DNA of 64,000 bases from Dactylosporangium sucinum. GTDB taxonomy: Bacteria; Actinomycetota; Actinomycetes; Mycobacteriales; Micromonosporaceae. A program made the translations under genes and the position numbers. How positions within the stretch are numbered: position 1 is the first letter of the stretch; each line of letters starts with the position of its first letter. The DNA is taken from NCBI RefSeq assembly GCF_014647515.1, contig NZ_BMPI01000043.1:23858-87857 (forward strand). The letters are read 5' to 3'. Below are positions 22,037 through 33,008 of the stretch, in pieces. The notes beneath the pieces were generated by a model. It saw only the letters and a list, made by a program, of their open reading frames with translations. It had not been told where the DNA came from and did not search any database.

Positions 22037-24727
22037 GTGACGGGTTCGACTGACTCCAGGCTGCTGTTGCTCGACGGGCACTCGCTCGCCTACCGGGCGT
22101 TCTTCGCCCTGCCCGCGGAGAACTTCTCGACCGCGACGGGCCAGGTGACGAACGCCGTCTTCGGGTTCACCTCCATGTTGATCAACATGTTGAAGGACGA
22201 GCAGCCGACCCACGTGGCGGTCGCCTTCGACGTGTCGCGGCAGACGTTCCGCCTCGAGAAGTACGCGGAGTACAAGGCCAACCGCTCGTCGAGCCGCCCG
22301 GAGTTCGCCGGCCAGGTGGACCTCATCAAGGAGGTCCTCAACGCGCTGCGCATCCCGTTCATCGAGAAGCCCGGCTACGAGGCCGACGACGTGATCGCGA
22401 CGCTGGCCCGGCAGGCGTCGGAGCTCGGCGTGCCGACCTCGATCATCACCGGCGACCGCGACGCCTTCCAGCTCGTCAGCGACATCGTGACGGTGTTGTA
22501 TCTCAAGCGCGGCGTCTCCGAGATGGACCGCATGACGCCGGCCCGGGTCGAGGAGCGCTACGGCATTCCGCCGTCGCTCTACCGGGCGAAGGCGGCCCTG
22601 GTCGGTGAGGACAGCGACAACCTGCCCGGCGTCCCGGGGGTCGGCGACAAGACCGCCGCCAAGTGGATCGTGCAGTTCGGCGGGCTCGACGGGATCATCG
22701 CGCGGGTCGACGAGATCAAGGGCAAGGCCGGCGAGAACGTGCGCGCCCACCTCGCCGACGTCATGCGCAACTACGAGCTCAACGGCCTCGTCGACGACCT
22801 CGAGCTGCCGGTCGGCCCGGACGACCTGCGCTGGCGCGGGTGGGACCGGGAGGCCGTGCACCAGGTGTTCGACTCGCTGGAGTTCCGGGTGCTGCGCGAG
22901 CGGTTGTATCAGTACCTGGAGGCCGTCGAGCCCGAGGCGGAGTCCGGCTTCGAGCTGTCCGGCACCGTGCTGCACGGCGGCGTGGGCGCCTGGCTGGCCG
23001 AGCACGCGCCGGCCGGCACCCGGGTCGGCGTCGCCGTGGCCGGGAAGTTCGGCCGGGGCACCGGCGTGCTCACCGGCATGGGGCTGGCCGTCGCGGACGG
23101 GCCGGCGGCCTGGTTCGACCCGGCCGAGCTCGACGCCGAGGACGACGCCGCCGTCGGCGCCTGGCTGGCCGCCGCCGACCGGCCGAAGGTGCTGCACGAC
23201 GTCAAGCCGGCGCTGCTGGCGTTCCTGGCCCGCGGGTGGAGCCTCCACGGCGTCGCGAGCGACACCGCCCTGGAGGCGTATCTGGCGCGGCCCGACCAGC
23301 GGTCGTACGACCTGAACGACCTGGCGTTGCGGTATCTCAAGCGGGAGCTGCGCGTCGACGCCCCCGACACCGGCCAGCTGACCCTCGAGGGCCTCGGCGG
23401 CAACACGGGCGAGGCCGAGGAGAACCTCATGCTCCGCGCCCGCGCCACGCTCGACCTCGCCGGCGCGCTCGCCGAGGAGCTGCGCCGCGACGGCGACTCG
23501 TCGTTCCGGCTGCTCGCCGAGGTGGAGCTGCCGCTCGTCGAGGTGCTCGCGCAGATGGAGCGCACCGGGATCGCGGCCGACGCGGAGTATCTCGGCGAGC
23601 TGGAGTCGAAGTTCGCCGCCGAGGTGAAGGCGGCCGCGCAGAGCGCCTACGCGGTCATCGGCCGCGAGTTCAACCTGGGCTCGCCGAAGCAGCTGCAGGA
23701 GATCCTGTTCAACGAGCTCGGGCTGCCGAAGACGAAGAAGATCAAGACTGGCTACACGACGGACGCGGACGCGCTGCAGGGGTTGTTCACGCAGACCGAG
23801 CACCCGCTGCTGGAGCACCTGCTGCGGCACCGGGACGTGGCGAAGCTCAAGACGACCGTCGACGGGCTGCTCAAGTCGATCAGCGACGACGGGCGCATCC
23901 ACACGACGTATTTCCAGACCGTCGCCGCCACCGGCCGGCTGTCGAGCACCGACCCCAACCTGCAGAACATCCCGATCCGCACCGAGGAGGGGCGGCGGAT
24001 CCGGCGGGCGTTCGTGGTCGGCGACGACTTCGAGACGCTGCTGACCGCCGACTACAGCCAGATCGAGATGCGCATCATGGCGCACCTGTCGAAGGACGAG
24101 GCGCTCATCGAGGCGTTCAACTCGGGCTTCGACTTCCACGCGGCGACGGCCTCGTCGGTGTTCTCCGTCCCCGTCGGCGAGGTGGTCCCCGACCAGCGCC
24201 GCAAGATCAAGGCGATGAACTACGGCCTCGCCTACGGCCTGTCGTCGTACGGGCTGGGCACCCAGCTCGGCATCACGCCCGCCGAGGCGACGGTGCTCAT
24301 GGAGGAGTATTTCGCCACGTTCGGCGGCGTGCGCGACTACCTGCGCCAGATCGTGGCCCAGGCCCGCCGGGACGGGTATACGGAGACGGTGCTCGGGCGG
24401 CGGCGGTACCTGCCCGACCTCAACAGCGACAACCGCCAGCGCCGCGAGATGGCCGAGCGGATGGCGCTCAACGCCCCGATCCAGGGCTCGGCCGCCGACA
24501 TCATCAAGGTCGCCATGCTGCGCACCGACCGCGCCCTGCGCGAGGCCGGTTTACGCTCCCGCATGCTCCTGCAGGTCCACGACGAGCTGGTGTTCGAGGT
24601 CGCCCCGGGCGAGCGTGAGCCGGTCGAGGCGCTGGTCCGCGAGCAGATGGGCGGCGCGTATCCGCTGGACGTCCCGCTCGGCGTCTCGGTTGGCTCGGGC
24701 CGCGACTGGAACGCCGCCGACCACTGA
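22037..24727 (+). CDS. polA: DNA polymerase I
   Basis: An 896-residue replication and repair polymerase. Residues 1-300 are the 5'-3' exonuclease (LLLDGHSLAYRAFFALP, EADDVIATLA, TGDRDAFQLV, GDSDNLPGVPGVGDKTA). Residues 310-490 are the proofreading-type fold but I see no intact DEDD carboxylates, as in other actinobacterial PolI. The polymerase domain has motif A DYSQIEMR, motif B RRKIKAMNYGLAYGLS and motif C QVHDELVFE. The likely start is the GTG of VTGSTDSRLLLLDGHS; TAGGGT 8 nt upstream suggests a leaderless transcript. A TTG at 22028 would add three residues. Confidence 0.95.
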   Translation: MTGSTDSRLLLLDGHSLAYRAFFALPAENFSTATGQVTNAVFGFTSMLINMLKDEQPTHVAVAFDVSRQTFRLEKYAEYKANRSSSRPEFAGQVDLIKEVLNALRIPFIEKPGYEADDVIATLARQASELGVPTSIITGDRDAFQLVSDIVTVLYLKRGVSEMDRMTPARVEERYGIPPSLYRAKAALVGEDSDNLPGVPGVGDKTAAKWIVQFGGLDGIIARVDEIKGKAGENVRAHLADVMRNYELNGLVDDLELPVGPDDLRWRGWDREAVHQVFDSLEFRVLRERLYQYLEAVEPEAESGFELSGTVLHGGVGAWLAEHAPAGTRVGVAVAGKFGRGTGVLTGMGLAVADGPAAWFDPAELDAEDDAAVGAWLAAADRPKVLHDVKPALLAFLARGWSLHGVASDTALEAYLARPDQRSYDLNDLALRYLKRELRVDAPDTGQLTLEGLGGNTGEAEENLMLRARATLDLAGALAEELRRDGDSSFRLLAEVELPLVEVLAQMERTGIAADAEYLGELESKFAAEVKAAAQSAYAVIGREFNLGSPKQLQEILFNELGLPKTKKIKTGYTTDADALQGLFTQTEHPLLEHLLRHRDVAKLKTTVDGLLKSISDDGRIHTTYFQTVAATGRLSSTDPNLQNIPIRTEEGRRIRRAFVVGDDFETLLTADYSQIEMRIMAHLSKDEALIEAFNSGFDFHAATASSVFSVPVGEVVPDQRRKIKAMNYGLAYGLSSYGLGTQLGITPAEATVLMEEYFATFGGVRDYLRQIVAQARRDGYTETVLGRRRYLPDLNSDNRQRREMAERMALNAPIQGSAADIIKVAMLRTDRALREAGLRSRMLLQVHDELVFEVAPGEREPVEALVREQMGGAYPLDVPLGVSVGSGRDWNAADH

Positions 24728-24809
24728 CGCCGGCGCTCGCCCGGCGCCCGGCCGCGGACCGTCGTTGCCGCGCCGTGCCGGCCCGTCGCGGCGGACGAGG
24801 GATGTGTGT

Positions 24810-24857
24810 TACGTGGTAGGAAAACTGGGGCTATGACGCCGGTTTTCCTACCACGTA
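24810..24857. terminator. Bidirectional hairpin after polA
   Basis: TACGTGGTAGGAAAAC and GTTTTCCTACCACGTA are perfect 16-bp arms around a 16-nt loop. The A4/T4 runs at the inner ends and the position between convergent polA and a methyltransferase gene suit a terminator, though the AT-rich part is at the apex and not after the stem. Confidence 0.6.
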
Positions 24858-24879
24858 TGCGGGACGGGTCGCGGCCGGA

Positions 24880-24996
24880 GGCCGCGGGCTCTTGGGGCGA
24901 CGGCGATGGCAGCGTCCGTGGCGCCGGGGCGGATGCACCGGCGGCACGAGCGGTGTCTGGCGGGAGCGACGGTCGTGCCTTGCGCGGACCCGAGTC
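24880..24996 (-). repeat. 117-bp stop-proximal element, copy 3
   Basis: The leftward reading begins GACTCGGGTCCGCGCAAGGC at 24996, directly after the methyltransferase TAG with no intervening base. It ends near GAGCCCGCGGCC at 24880. No module ii or iii follows; the polA hairpin comes next. Confidence 0.88.
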
Positions 24997-25809
24997 CTAG
25001 TTCCTGGGCTTCGTGGCTACGAAGATCGCGGTGCCGGGGAAGATGCGGCCGCGCAGGGGGCTCCACTGGCCCCAGGTCTCGGTGTGGCCGTCGGGCCACT
25101 CGGGCTCGACGAGGTCGTCGAGGACGAAGCCGGCGGCCACGAGCTCGCGGATGCGGTCGCCCAGGGTGCGGTGCTGCTCGACGTAGGTCGGCACGTGGTG
25201 GTCGTCCTCCTCGACGTAGGCACGGCGGTCGAAGTACGAGTGGACGGCGACCAGGCCGCCCTCGCCCGGGTCGTCGAGGAAGACCCAGCGCATCGGGTGG
25301 GTGATCGAGAAGGCCCAGCGACCGCCGGGGCGCAGGACGCGGTGGGCCTCGCGCATCACGCGGGCGGAGTCGGCGACGAACGGCACGGCGCCGAAGGCCG
25401 TGCAGACGATGTCGAACGTCTCGGCGGCGAACGGGAGGGCGGTCGCGTCGGCCTGGACGAGGGGGACCGCGACGCCCGATCGGGTGGCTCCCTGGGTGGC
25501 GTGGCGGAGCATGCCGGCGGAGAGGTCGCTCGCGTACGCCTCGGCGCCCTGGGTGCGCAGCCAGCGGGAGCAGGACGCGGCGCCGCAGCCGATCTCCAGG
25601 ACGCGCTTGCCGGTGACGTCGCCGAGGAGGTGGGCGTCGGCCTCGCGCAGGCCCTCGGGGCACCACACGAAGTCGGCGTCGCCGAGGAACCTTCCGTGTT
25701 CGGCCTGGTAGGCGTCGGCGTCGGCGTCCCACCAGCCACGACTGGCGCGGCGGCTCTCGGACGGACTCACGGCGCGTCGTGTGACGCCTGCGTCAGGTGA
25801 CGATTCCAT
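24997..25809 (-). CDS. Class I SAM-dependent methyltransferase next to rpsA
   Basis: A 270-residue methyltransferase. VLEIGCGAASCSRWLRTQGA is motif I, YASDLSAGML motif II, and FDIVCTAFGAVPFVAD motif IV. An N-terminal segment SRGWWDADADAYQAEHGRFLGDADFVWCPEG is characteristic of an actinobacterial family usually found divergent from rpsA, as it is here. The target is not known. The ATG of MESSPDAGV was chosen because upstream codons run into the rpsA leader and look non-coding. Its stop abuts a 117-bp repeat. Confidence 0.85.
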   Translation of the reverse strand: MESSPDAGVTRRAVSPSESRRASRGWWDADADAYQAEHGRFLGDADFVWCPEGLREADAHLLGDVTGKRVLEIGCGAASCSRWLRTQGAEAYASDLSAGMLRHATQGATRSGVAVPLVQADATALPFAAETFDIVCTAFGAVPFVADSARVMREAHRVLRPGGRWAFSITHPMRWVFLDDPGEGGLVAVHSYFDRRAYVEEDDHHVPTYVEQHRTLGDRIRELVAAGFVLDDLVEPEWPDGHTETWGQWSPLRGRIFPGTAIFVATKPRN

Positions 25810-26081
25810 GGACTGCAACGGTAGGCCCAGGACGGGGCTGGAAAAGTCGGCAGATCGGGTCTGGGGGAGGGTTGGACCATGTGGTATTGCGCAGGGTAGG
25901 CTGATCGGTGCACTCGTGGGTTTGTGCGCCTCGGCATGGAGCAGGCTCACGGTCGCCGAACACATCCTGAGCGCTTCCAATGCACTGATCCTGCACTGCG
26001 ACAGGCGGGTTGTGCCCGACGACGGGTCCGCGGGAGCGCGCAGGTCCACCAGGTAATCCACCGACCGGAGCAACAGCCCAC

Positions 26082-27581
26082 ATGACGAGCAGCATCGAGG
26101 CCACCTCGAGCGCCAGCAGCAACAAGGTCACCATCGACGACCTCGGTTCCGAGGAGGCGTTCCTCGCCGCGATCGATGAGACCATCAAGTACTTCAATGA
26201 CGGCGACATCGTCGAAGGCACCGTCGTCAAGGTCGATCGGGACGAGGTCCTGCTCGACATCGGCTACAAGACCGAGGGTGTCATCCCCTCGCGCGAGCTG
26301 TCGATCAAGCATGATGTCGACCCTGCTGAGGTCGTGTCGGTCGGTGACCACATCGAGGCCCTGGTCCTGCAGAAGGAGGACAAAGAGGGCCGCCTGATCC
26401 TCTCGAAGAAGCGCGCGCAGTACGAGCGGGCGTGGGGCACGATCGAGAAGATCAAGGAGGACGACGGCGTCGTTCGCGGCTCCGTCATCGAGGTCGTCAA
26501 GGGCGGCCTCATCCTCGACATCGGCCTGCGTGGCTTCCTTCCGGCGTCGCTCGTCGAGATGCGCCGGGTCCGCGACCTGCAGCCGTACGTCGGGCGTGAG
26601 CTCGAGGCCAAGATCATCGAGCTGGACAAGAACCGCAACAACGTGGTGCTGTCCCGCCGGGCCTACCTTGAGCAGACGCAGTCCGAGGTGCGCACCGAGT
26701 TCCTGCACAAGCTGCAGAAGGGGCAGGTCCGCAAGGGCGTCGTCTCGTCGATCGTCAACTTCGGTGCGTTCGTCGACCTCGGTGGTGTCGACGGCCTGGT
26801 CCACGTCTCCGAGCTGTCCTGGAAGCACATCGACCACCCGTCCGAGGTGGTCGAGGTCGGCCAGGAGGTGGAGGTCGAGGTCCTCGACGTCGATCTGGAC
26901 CGTGAGCGCGTCTCCCTGTCGCTGAAGGCGACGCAGGAGGACCCGTGGCGTCAGTTCGCCCGGACCCACGCCATCCAGCAGATCGTTCCGGGTAAGGTCA
27001 CCAAGCTCGTCCCGTTCGGTGCGTTCGTCCGCGTCGACGACGGCATCGAGGGCCTGGTGCACATCTCCGAGCTGGCCGAGCGCCACGTGGAGATCCCGGA
27101 GCAGGTCGTGCAGGTCGGCTCGGACGTCATGGTCAAGGTCATCGACATCGACCTGGAGCGCCGCCGAATCTCGCTGTCGCTCAAGCAGGCGAACGAGGGC
27201 TTCGTCGAGGGCGAGGAGCACTTCGACCCGACGCTCTACGGCATGTCGGCGACCTACGACGAGCAGGGCAACTACATCTACCCGGAGGGCTTCGACCCGG
27301 AGACCGCCGAGTGGATGCCCGGCTTCGAGAAGCAGCGCGAGGCGTGGGAGCAGCAGTACGCCGAGGCCCGGCAGCGCTGGGAGGCCCACACCAAGCAGGT
27401 CCAGTCGGCCCGCCAGGCCGACGCCACGGCGGAGCCGGCCGCGGCCGCTCCGGCGGGCGGCGGTTCGGTGAGCTCGTCCACCCCGACGGCGGCGCGCGCC
27501 CCGGAGGAGCCGGCGGGCACCCTGGCCACCGACGAGGCCCTCGCCGCGCTCCGCGAGAAGCTGGCGGGCGGCAAGAGCTGA
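26082..27581 (+). CDS. rpsA: 30S ribosomal protein S1
   Basis: A 499-residue protein with four S1 (OB-fold) repeats at about residues 33-105, 118-188, 205-275 and 290-362. The third and fourth contain the RNA-binding signature VKGVVSSIVNFGAFVDLGGVDGLVHVSEL and its relative. The C-terminal 120 residues are acidic, Glu/Gln/Ala-rich and variable, as in other actinobacteria, and the protein has fewer repeats than the six of E. coli. GGAG is 11 nt before the ATG. A strong terminator follows. Confidence 0.96.
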   Translation: MTSSIEATSSASSNKVTIDDLGSEEAFLAAIDETIKYFNDGDIVEGTVVKVDRDEVLLDIGYKTEGVIPSRELSIKHDVDPAEVVSVGDHIEALVLQKEDKEGRLILSKKRAQYERAWGTIEKIKEDDGVVRGSVIEVVKGGLILDIGLRGFLPASLVEMRRVRDLQPYVGRELEAKIIELDKNRNNVVLSRRAYLEQTQSEVRTEFLHKLQKGQVRKGVVSSIVNFGAFVDLGGVDGLVHVSELSWKHIDHPSEVVEVGQEVEVEVLDVDLDRERVSLSLKATQEDPWRQFARTHAIQQIVPGKVTKLVPFGAFVRVDDGIEGLVHISELAERHVEIPEQVVQVGSDVMVKVIDIDLERRRISLSLKQANEGFVEGEEHFDPTLYGMSATYDEQGNYIYPEGFDPETAEWMPGFEKQREAWEQQYAEARQRWEAHTKQVQSARQADATAEPAAAAPAGGGSVSSSTPTAARAPEEPAGTLATDEALAALREKLAGGKS

Positions 27582-27602
27582 CGCTCTGTCCTGGGCTTTA
27601 GG

Positions 27603-27640
27603 GGAGCCCCGCGACCGGTTTTCGGTCGCGGGGCTCCTTC
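27603..27640 (+). terminator. Intrinsic terminator of rpsA
   Basis: GGAGCCCCGCGACCG and CGGTCGCGGGGCTCC are a perfect 15-bp stem with a GTTTT loop, followed by TTCGTGTTTT. It lies 21 nt past the rpsA stop. Confidence 0.92.
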
Positions 27641-27705
27641 GTGTTTTGCGTGGGTTCGGCGTGCTGCCGCGGCCGCCGGGGCCGGGCCATCGCGAGGGGG
27701 TTCAT

Positions 27706-27753
27706 GATCGCGGACGTTTCTGTGTCGAAAACGGACCACAAACGTCCGTGATC
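27706..27753. repeat. 48-nt GATC-ended palindrome after rpsA
   Basis: GATCGCGGACGTTT (27706-27719) and AAACGTCCGTGATC (27740-27753) are 14-bp arms with one mismatch around a 20-nt loop. The ATGATC end and the overall span resemble module iii at 20089 and 46960. Confidence 0.7.
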
Positions 27754-28103
27754 CTGGCGGGGGTCGGCTGGCTGGGGTGTCGTCCCGTATGTACGGGCCC
27801 AAATGGCGGCTCGGCCCGGCCGGCCCGGCGGTGGCCCGGCGGTGGCCCGGCGGGACGGTGCTGGTGGCGTTGGGACGGCCTGGACCACCGGTCGACGACC
27901 CGAACGGTGCGGAAGGGTGCGGCCGGCGCGGAGCGCAGCCACCCACCTGCGGTGACCACGCCCGTCGATGCCGGCGCCATGCCGGAGGCTGGCGCCACTA
28001 TCGGCCGAGCGTCGTTTGCCGGCCACGCCGCTGGTGGGGCCCGGCGGTCGTGCCACACCCACGAACCGCCGGCGCCACGCGAGGCCGTTGGCCCGACCCG
28101 GCG
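27754..28103. other. rpsA-uvrB intergenic remainder
   Basis: No gene recognised. It contains short GC-rich tandem words (GCGGTGGCCCG repeated near 27830-27855). Open frames through it have no ribosome sites and are very rich in Arg and Pro. Confidence 0.4.
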
Positions 28104-30260
<2,157 letters not shown>

Positions 30261-30522
30261 GACCCAACCGTACGCGCGGGGTACGACAACTTTTGGGGGT
30301 CCTCGCCCTGGGTGCTCGATCGTATTCAGCCTGGCGATTGTGTGGGGAAGGTCACCGGACTACCGTAGACGCGTAGGCCGCTCGCGGCGGCCGACCGGAG
30401 AGCAGGCCGGCCACCACACGGTCGGCCCTCCCGGCGCCCGGTTGCAGCCCCGGTCCGTCACGACCGGCGAGCGCATCGGTGATGGATCGCGCGAAGCGCG
30501 CGACCGGCCGCCGCGAGCGCCC

Positions 30523-30676
30523 TAATGCCTGTTGCATCACTGGGGTCGGAGCGAGGCGGAGTCCAGATTTCGTCTGGCGTCGCCCCGCGGAAGTGTTGTA
30601 ACCAGGCTTTCGCGGGGTGGCGCCAGACGAAATCTGGGCCCGCCGCAGCCCGGCCACAGTGATGCAACAGGCATTA
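30523..30676. repeat. 154-bp near-perfect palindrome after coaE
   Basis: Outer arms TAATGCCTGTTGCATCACTG (30523-30542) and their exact complement (30657-30676) are 20 bp. A mispaired section of 19-20 nt per side follows, then perfect inner arms CCAGATTTCGTCTGGCG (30563-30579) and complement (30621-30637), continuing imperfectly through GTCGCCCCGCGG to an apex near 30600. It ends 2 nt before the coaE stop codon on the leftward strand. No flanking direct repeat and no transposase are present. Confidence 0.9.
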
Positions 30677-30678
30677 GC

Positions 30679-31269
30679 TTAGGCCGTGACGATCCGCTGC
30701 CAGGCCGCCGTCACCGCAAGATCGAGTTCTTCCTCGGTGCCGTCATTGTGAATGGCGATGTCGGCCACCGCCCGCCGCTGCTCATCCGTGGCCTGCGCGG
30801 CGATGCGGGCACGGGCGTCCGCCTCCGACATCCCGCGCAGCCGCACGAGCCGGTCCAGGCGGGTCTCCAGCGACGCGAAGACGATCACGACGACCTGGTA
30901 GAGCCCCGCCATCCCCTTCTCGACCAGCAGTGGCACGTCGTTGACCACGACCGCGTCCGGCGGCGCCGCCGCGACGATCTCGGCGGAGCGGGCCCGCACG
31001 AGCGGGTGCGTGATCGCCTCCAGCCGCAGGCGCGCGGCGTCGTCGGCGAACACGATCCGGGCCAGCGCCGCCCGGTCCAGCGACCCGTCCGCCGCCAGCA
31101 CCCCGTCGCCGAACTCGGCCGCCACCTGCGCCAGCCCCGGTGTGCCGGGCGCCACCACCTCGCGGGCGAGCCGGTCGGCGTCGACGATCACGGCGCCCAG
31201 GGCGGCGAGCCGGGCCGCCACGGCGCTCTTGCCGGCGCCGATGCCGCCGGTCAGCCCCACCATCTTCAT
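30679..31269 (-). CDS. coaE: Dephospho-CoA kinase
   Basis: A 196-residue enzyme for the last step of coenzyme A synthesis, phosphorylating the ribose of dephospho-CoA. The P-loop is LTGGIGAGKSAVAARL, then DADRLAREVV, HPLVRARS, NDVPLLVEKGM and the lid RLVRLRGMSEADARARIAAQ. Length is normal and it lacks the C-terminal DUF fusion seen in mycobacteria. MKMVGL and MVGL are alternative starts, and no strong ribosome site distinguishes them. Its stop is almost touching the 154-bp palindrome. Confidence 0.93.
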   Translation of the reverse strand: MKMVGLTGGIGAGKSAVAARLAALGAVIVDADRLAREVVAPGTPGLAQVAAEFGDGVLAADGSLDRAALARIVFADDAARLRLEAITHPLVRARSAEIVAAAPPDAVVVNDVPLLVEKGMAGLYQVVVIVFASLETRLDRLVRLRGMSEADARARIAAQATDEQRRAVADIAIHNDGTEEELDLAVTAAWQRIVTA

Positions 31270-31383
31270 GCAGCCATCACACCGGAAGGTGAATCCAGGT
31301 GTACCGCGGGGTCGCCCCGGCGTGGTCTGCACGTTTTCGGCGAATTGTCAATATATGTTCCTCCTGCGAGCAAGGGGGCGATC

Positions 31384-31632
31384 ATGACAGTCGGGCGACA
31401 CAGCCTGGGCCGGCCGGGCCTGGAGCGCCGCGGGCCGGCGCCGGCGCAGGTGGATCCGGACGGCCGGCGGCCGGCCCATCACCCGCGGCATCGACGCGAA
31501 CGCAGCCTGTGGCAGTGGACGGGTGAGGCCATGAGCCTCCTCGCCGCCGTCGCGGTGCTGGCCCTGCTCGCGGTCAGCGGGTGGTACACGGCCACCGGTG
31601 CCTCCGCCATGGCCCAGATGCTGGCCAGATAG
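31384..31632 (+). CDS. Small single-pass membrane protein
   Basis: A possible 82-residue protein. The first 50 residues are Arg/Pro/His-rich; then SLLAAVAVLALLAVSGWYTATGA is a clear membrane helix with a short outer tail. GGGGG lies a few bases before the ATG. No family recognised. Divergent from coaE. Confidence 0.5.
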   Translation: MTVGRHSLGRPGLERRGPAPAQVDPDGRRPAHHPRHRRERSLWQWTGEAMSLLAAVAVLALLAVSGWYTATGASAMAQMLAR

Positions 31633-31753
31633 CTGACAAAAGACGGACGTGTGACAGCGCGTACTGGCGTTCTGCCGTGGTGCGGTCCCCGTGTAGTCAG
31701 CGATACTCTGCCCGGGCAGCCGCACCAACGCCAGGACCAGAAGGACGCGCCGC

Positions 31754-32686
31754 ATGGAGCCGGGACACCCCCCACGGCAGGATCCACCGACGGAACACAG
31801 CCACGACCAGGTCAACGGGTCGCCACCGAAGCCCCGCAGCCGGCGCGGCTGGATGTCCGACTCGCCGCTCGACGGCGGGTCGGGCTGGCCGACGTCGGCC
31901 TACGCGATCGTGCCCCGGCAGCCCGCGCCGCCCCGGGAGGAGAGCCTCCCGGCGGCTGCGGAACCTGAGGAGGCGGCGCCCGTCGAGCCGGAGGGGCGAC
32001 CCAACCGCGGGCGGCTCGTCACGCTGGTCGTCCTCGGCGTCGTCGTGCTGGCCATCGCGGTCGCCGGTGGGGTGCTGGCGACCCGCGACGCGTCCTCGCC
32101 CCGCTCCGGCACGCCGGCGGCGGTCACCACGCCGACGCCCGACGACCCGACGGTCGCGGCGACCGGTCCCTCCGCCGGCGCCTCACCGAGCGGCAGCGCC
32201 GGCCGGAGCCTCGACGTCAACGGCTCCCCGCTGCCGACCCCGAGCGGATCGTTCGCCGAGCCCGGCCCGGTCGTCGTCGAGAGCCCGGTCCCGCCGGACG
32301 CGACCGACGTGCTGCGCGTCGGCACCGTGCGGCTCAGCGCGCTGCTCGGCCTGCCCGGCGAGACGTTCGACTTCGACTCCGGCACCGCGACGGTCACCGG
32401 CGCCGACGTCACCGCCGCCGCGGTCGGTCTCAACGCCGGCACCGGCGCGATGCTGGCGGTCTGGACCGCGCCCGAGCCGCCGACGCTCGCCGGCTGCTCG
32501 GGCACCACCGTCCAGTGGTCCAACCAGGTGCTGCTCGCCGCGATGGTGCCCGGTGCACGGGTCTGCGTGCAGACCACCGACGGACGCTACGGCTGGTTCA
32601 CCCCGCGCGGCGGCGGCGTCATCGTGAACGGCGCGCTCTACACCACGAACCTCGACTTCACCGTCTACAAGAAGACGGGGGACTGA
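31754..32686 (+). CDS. Single-pass membrane protein with extracellular domain, unknown function
   Basis: A 310-residue protein. The first 85 residues are cytoplasmic, Pro/Glu-rich and disordered. LVTLVVLGVVVLAIAVAGGVLAT is the membrane helix. A Thr/Ser/Pro linker leads to a globular outer domain of about 130 residues with a possible disulfide (AGCSGTT and RVCVQTT) and a C-terminal NLDFTVYKK. AAGGA precedes the ATG. No family recognised; the build is typical of actinobacterial surface proteins exposed beyond the wall. Confidence 0.7.
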   Translation: MEPGHPPRQDPPTEHSHDQVNGSPPKPRSRRGWMSDSPLDGGSGWPTSAYAIVPRQPAPPREESLPAAAEPEEAAPVEPEGRPNRGRLVTLVVLGVVVLAIAVAGGVLATRDASSPRSGTPAAVTTPTPDDPTVAATGPSAGASPSGSAGRSLDVNGSPLPTPSGSFAEPGPVVVESPVPPDATDVLRVGTVRLSALLGLPGETFDFDSGTATVTGADVTAAAVGLNAGTGAMLAVWTAPEPPTLAGCSGTTVQWSNQVLLAAMVPGARVCVQTTDGRYGWFTPRGGGVIVNGALYTTNLDFTVYKKTGD

Positions 32687-32693
32687 GCGCCGC

Positions 32694-32987
32694 TCAGGGC
32701 GTCACGTCGGTGAAGTGCTCGACGCGCGGTGCGCCGTCGAAGAACGGGCCGATGAGCGCCCGCCACTGCGTGAAGCGGTCGGTGGCGCGGAAGTTGTCAA
32801 GATGTGCGTCGACCGAGTCCCACTCGACCAGCAGCACGAACCGGCTGGCCGACTCGACGCCCCGCGTCATCCGCACGGAGCGGCAGCCGGGGGTGGTCGA
32901 GAGGATCTCGTGACCCTTACGGTATGCGGCGGCGAACTCGTCCTCGCGGCCTTCGAGCACGTCGATGAGCGCAACTTCCAACACCAT
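32694..32987 (-). CDS. Antibiotic biosynthesis monooxygenase (ABM) domain protein
   Basis: A 97-residue dimeric alpha/beta-barrel (ferredoxin-like) protein: MVLEVALIDVLEGREDEFAAAYRKGHEILSTTPGCRSVRMTRGVE...FVLLVEWDSVDAHLDNFRATDRFTQWRALIGPFF. Members include quinol monooxygenases and heme-degrading or purely structural proteins. The activity here is open. It is convergent with the membrane protein and divergent from pnuC, whose GTG lies 22 nt from its start. Confidence 0.85.
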   Translation of the reverse strand: MVLEVALIDVLEGREDEFAAAYRKGHEILSTTPGCRSVRMTRGVESASRFVLLVEWDSVDAHLDNFRATDRFTQWRALIGPFFDGAPRVEHFTDVTP

Positions 32988-33008
32988 CCGGCAAGGGTAA
33001 AGGACACC

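Noticed and set aside
27777..28103. Open frames on both strands between rpsA and uvrB
   Set aside because: Low-complexity Pro/Arg/Gly composition, no ribosome sites and no recognisable domain.
30315..30329. LexA (SOS) box upstream of uvrB
   Set aside because: CTCGATCGTATTCAG matches only the left half of the actinobacterial CGAAC-N4-GTTCG pattern.
30523..30676. Insertion sequence or transposon
   Set aside because: No transposase frame and no flanking target duplication (GCCC on the left, GCTT on the right). Described as a palindrome instead.
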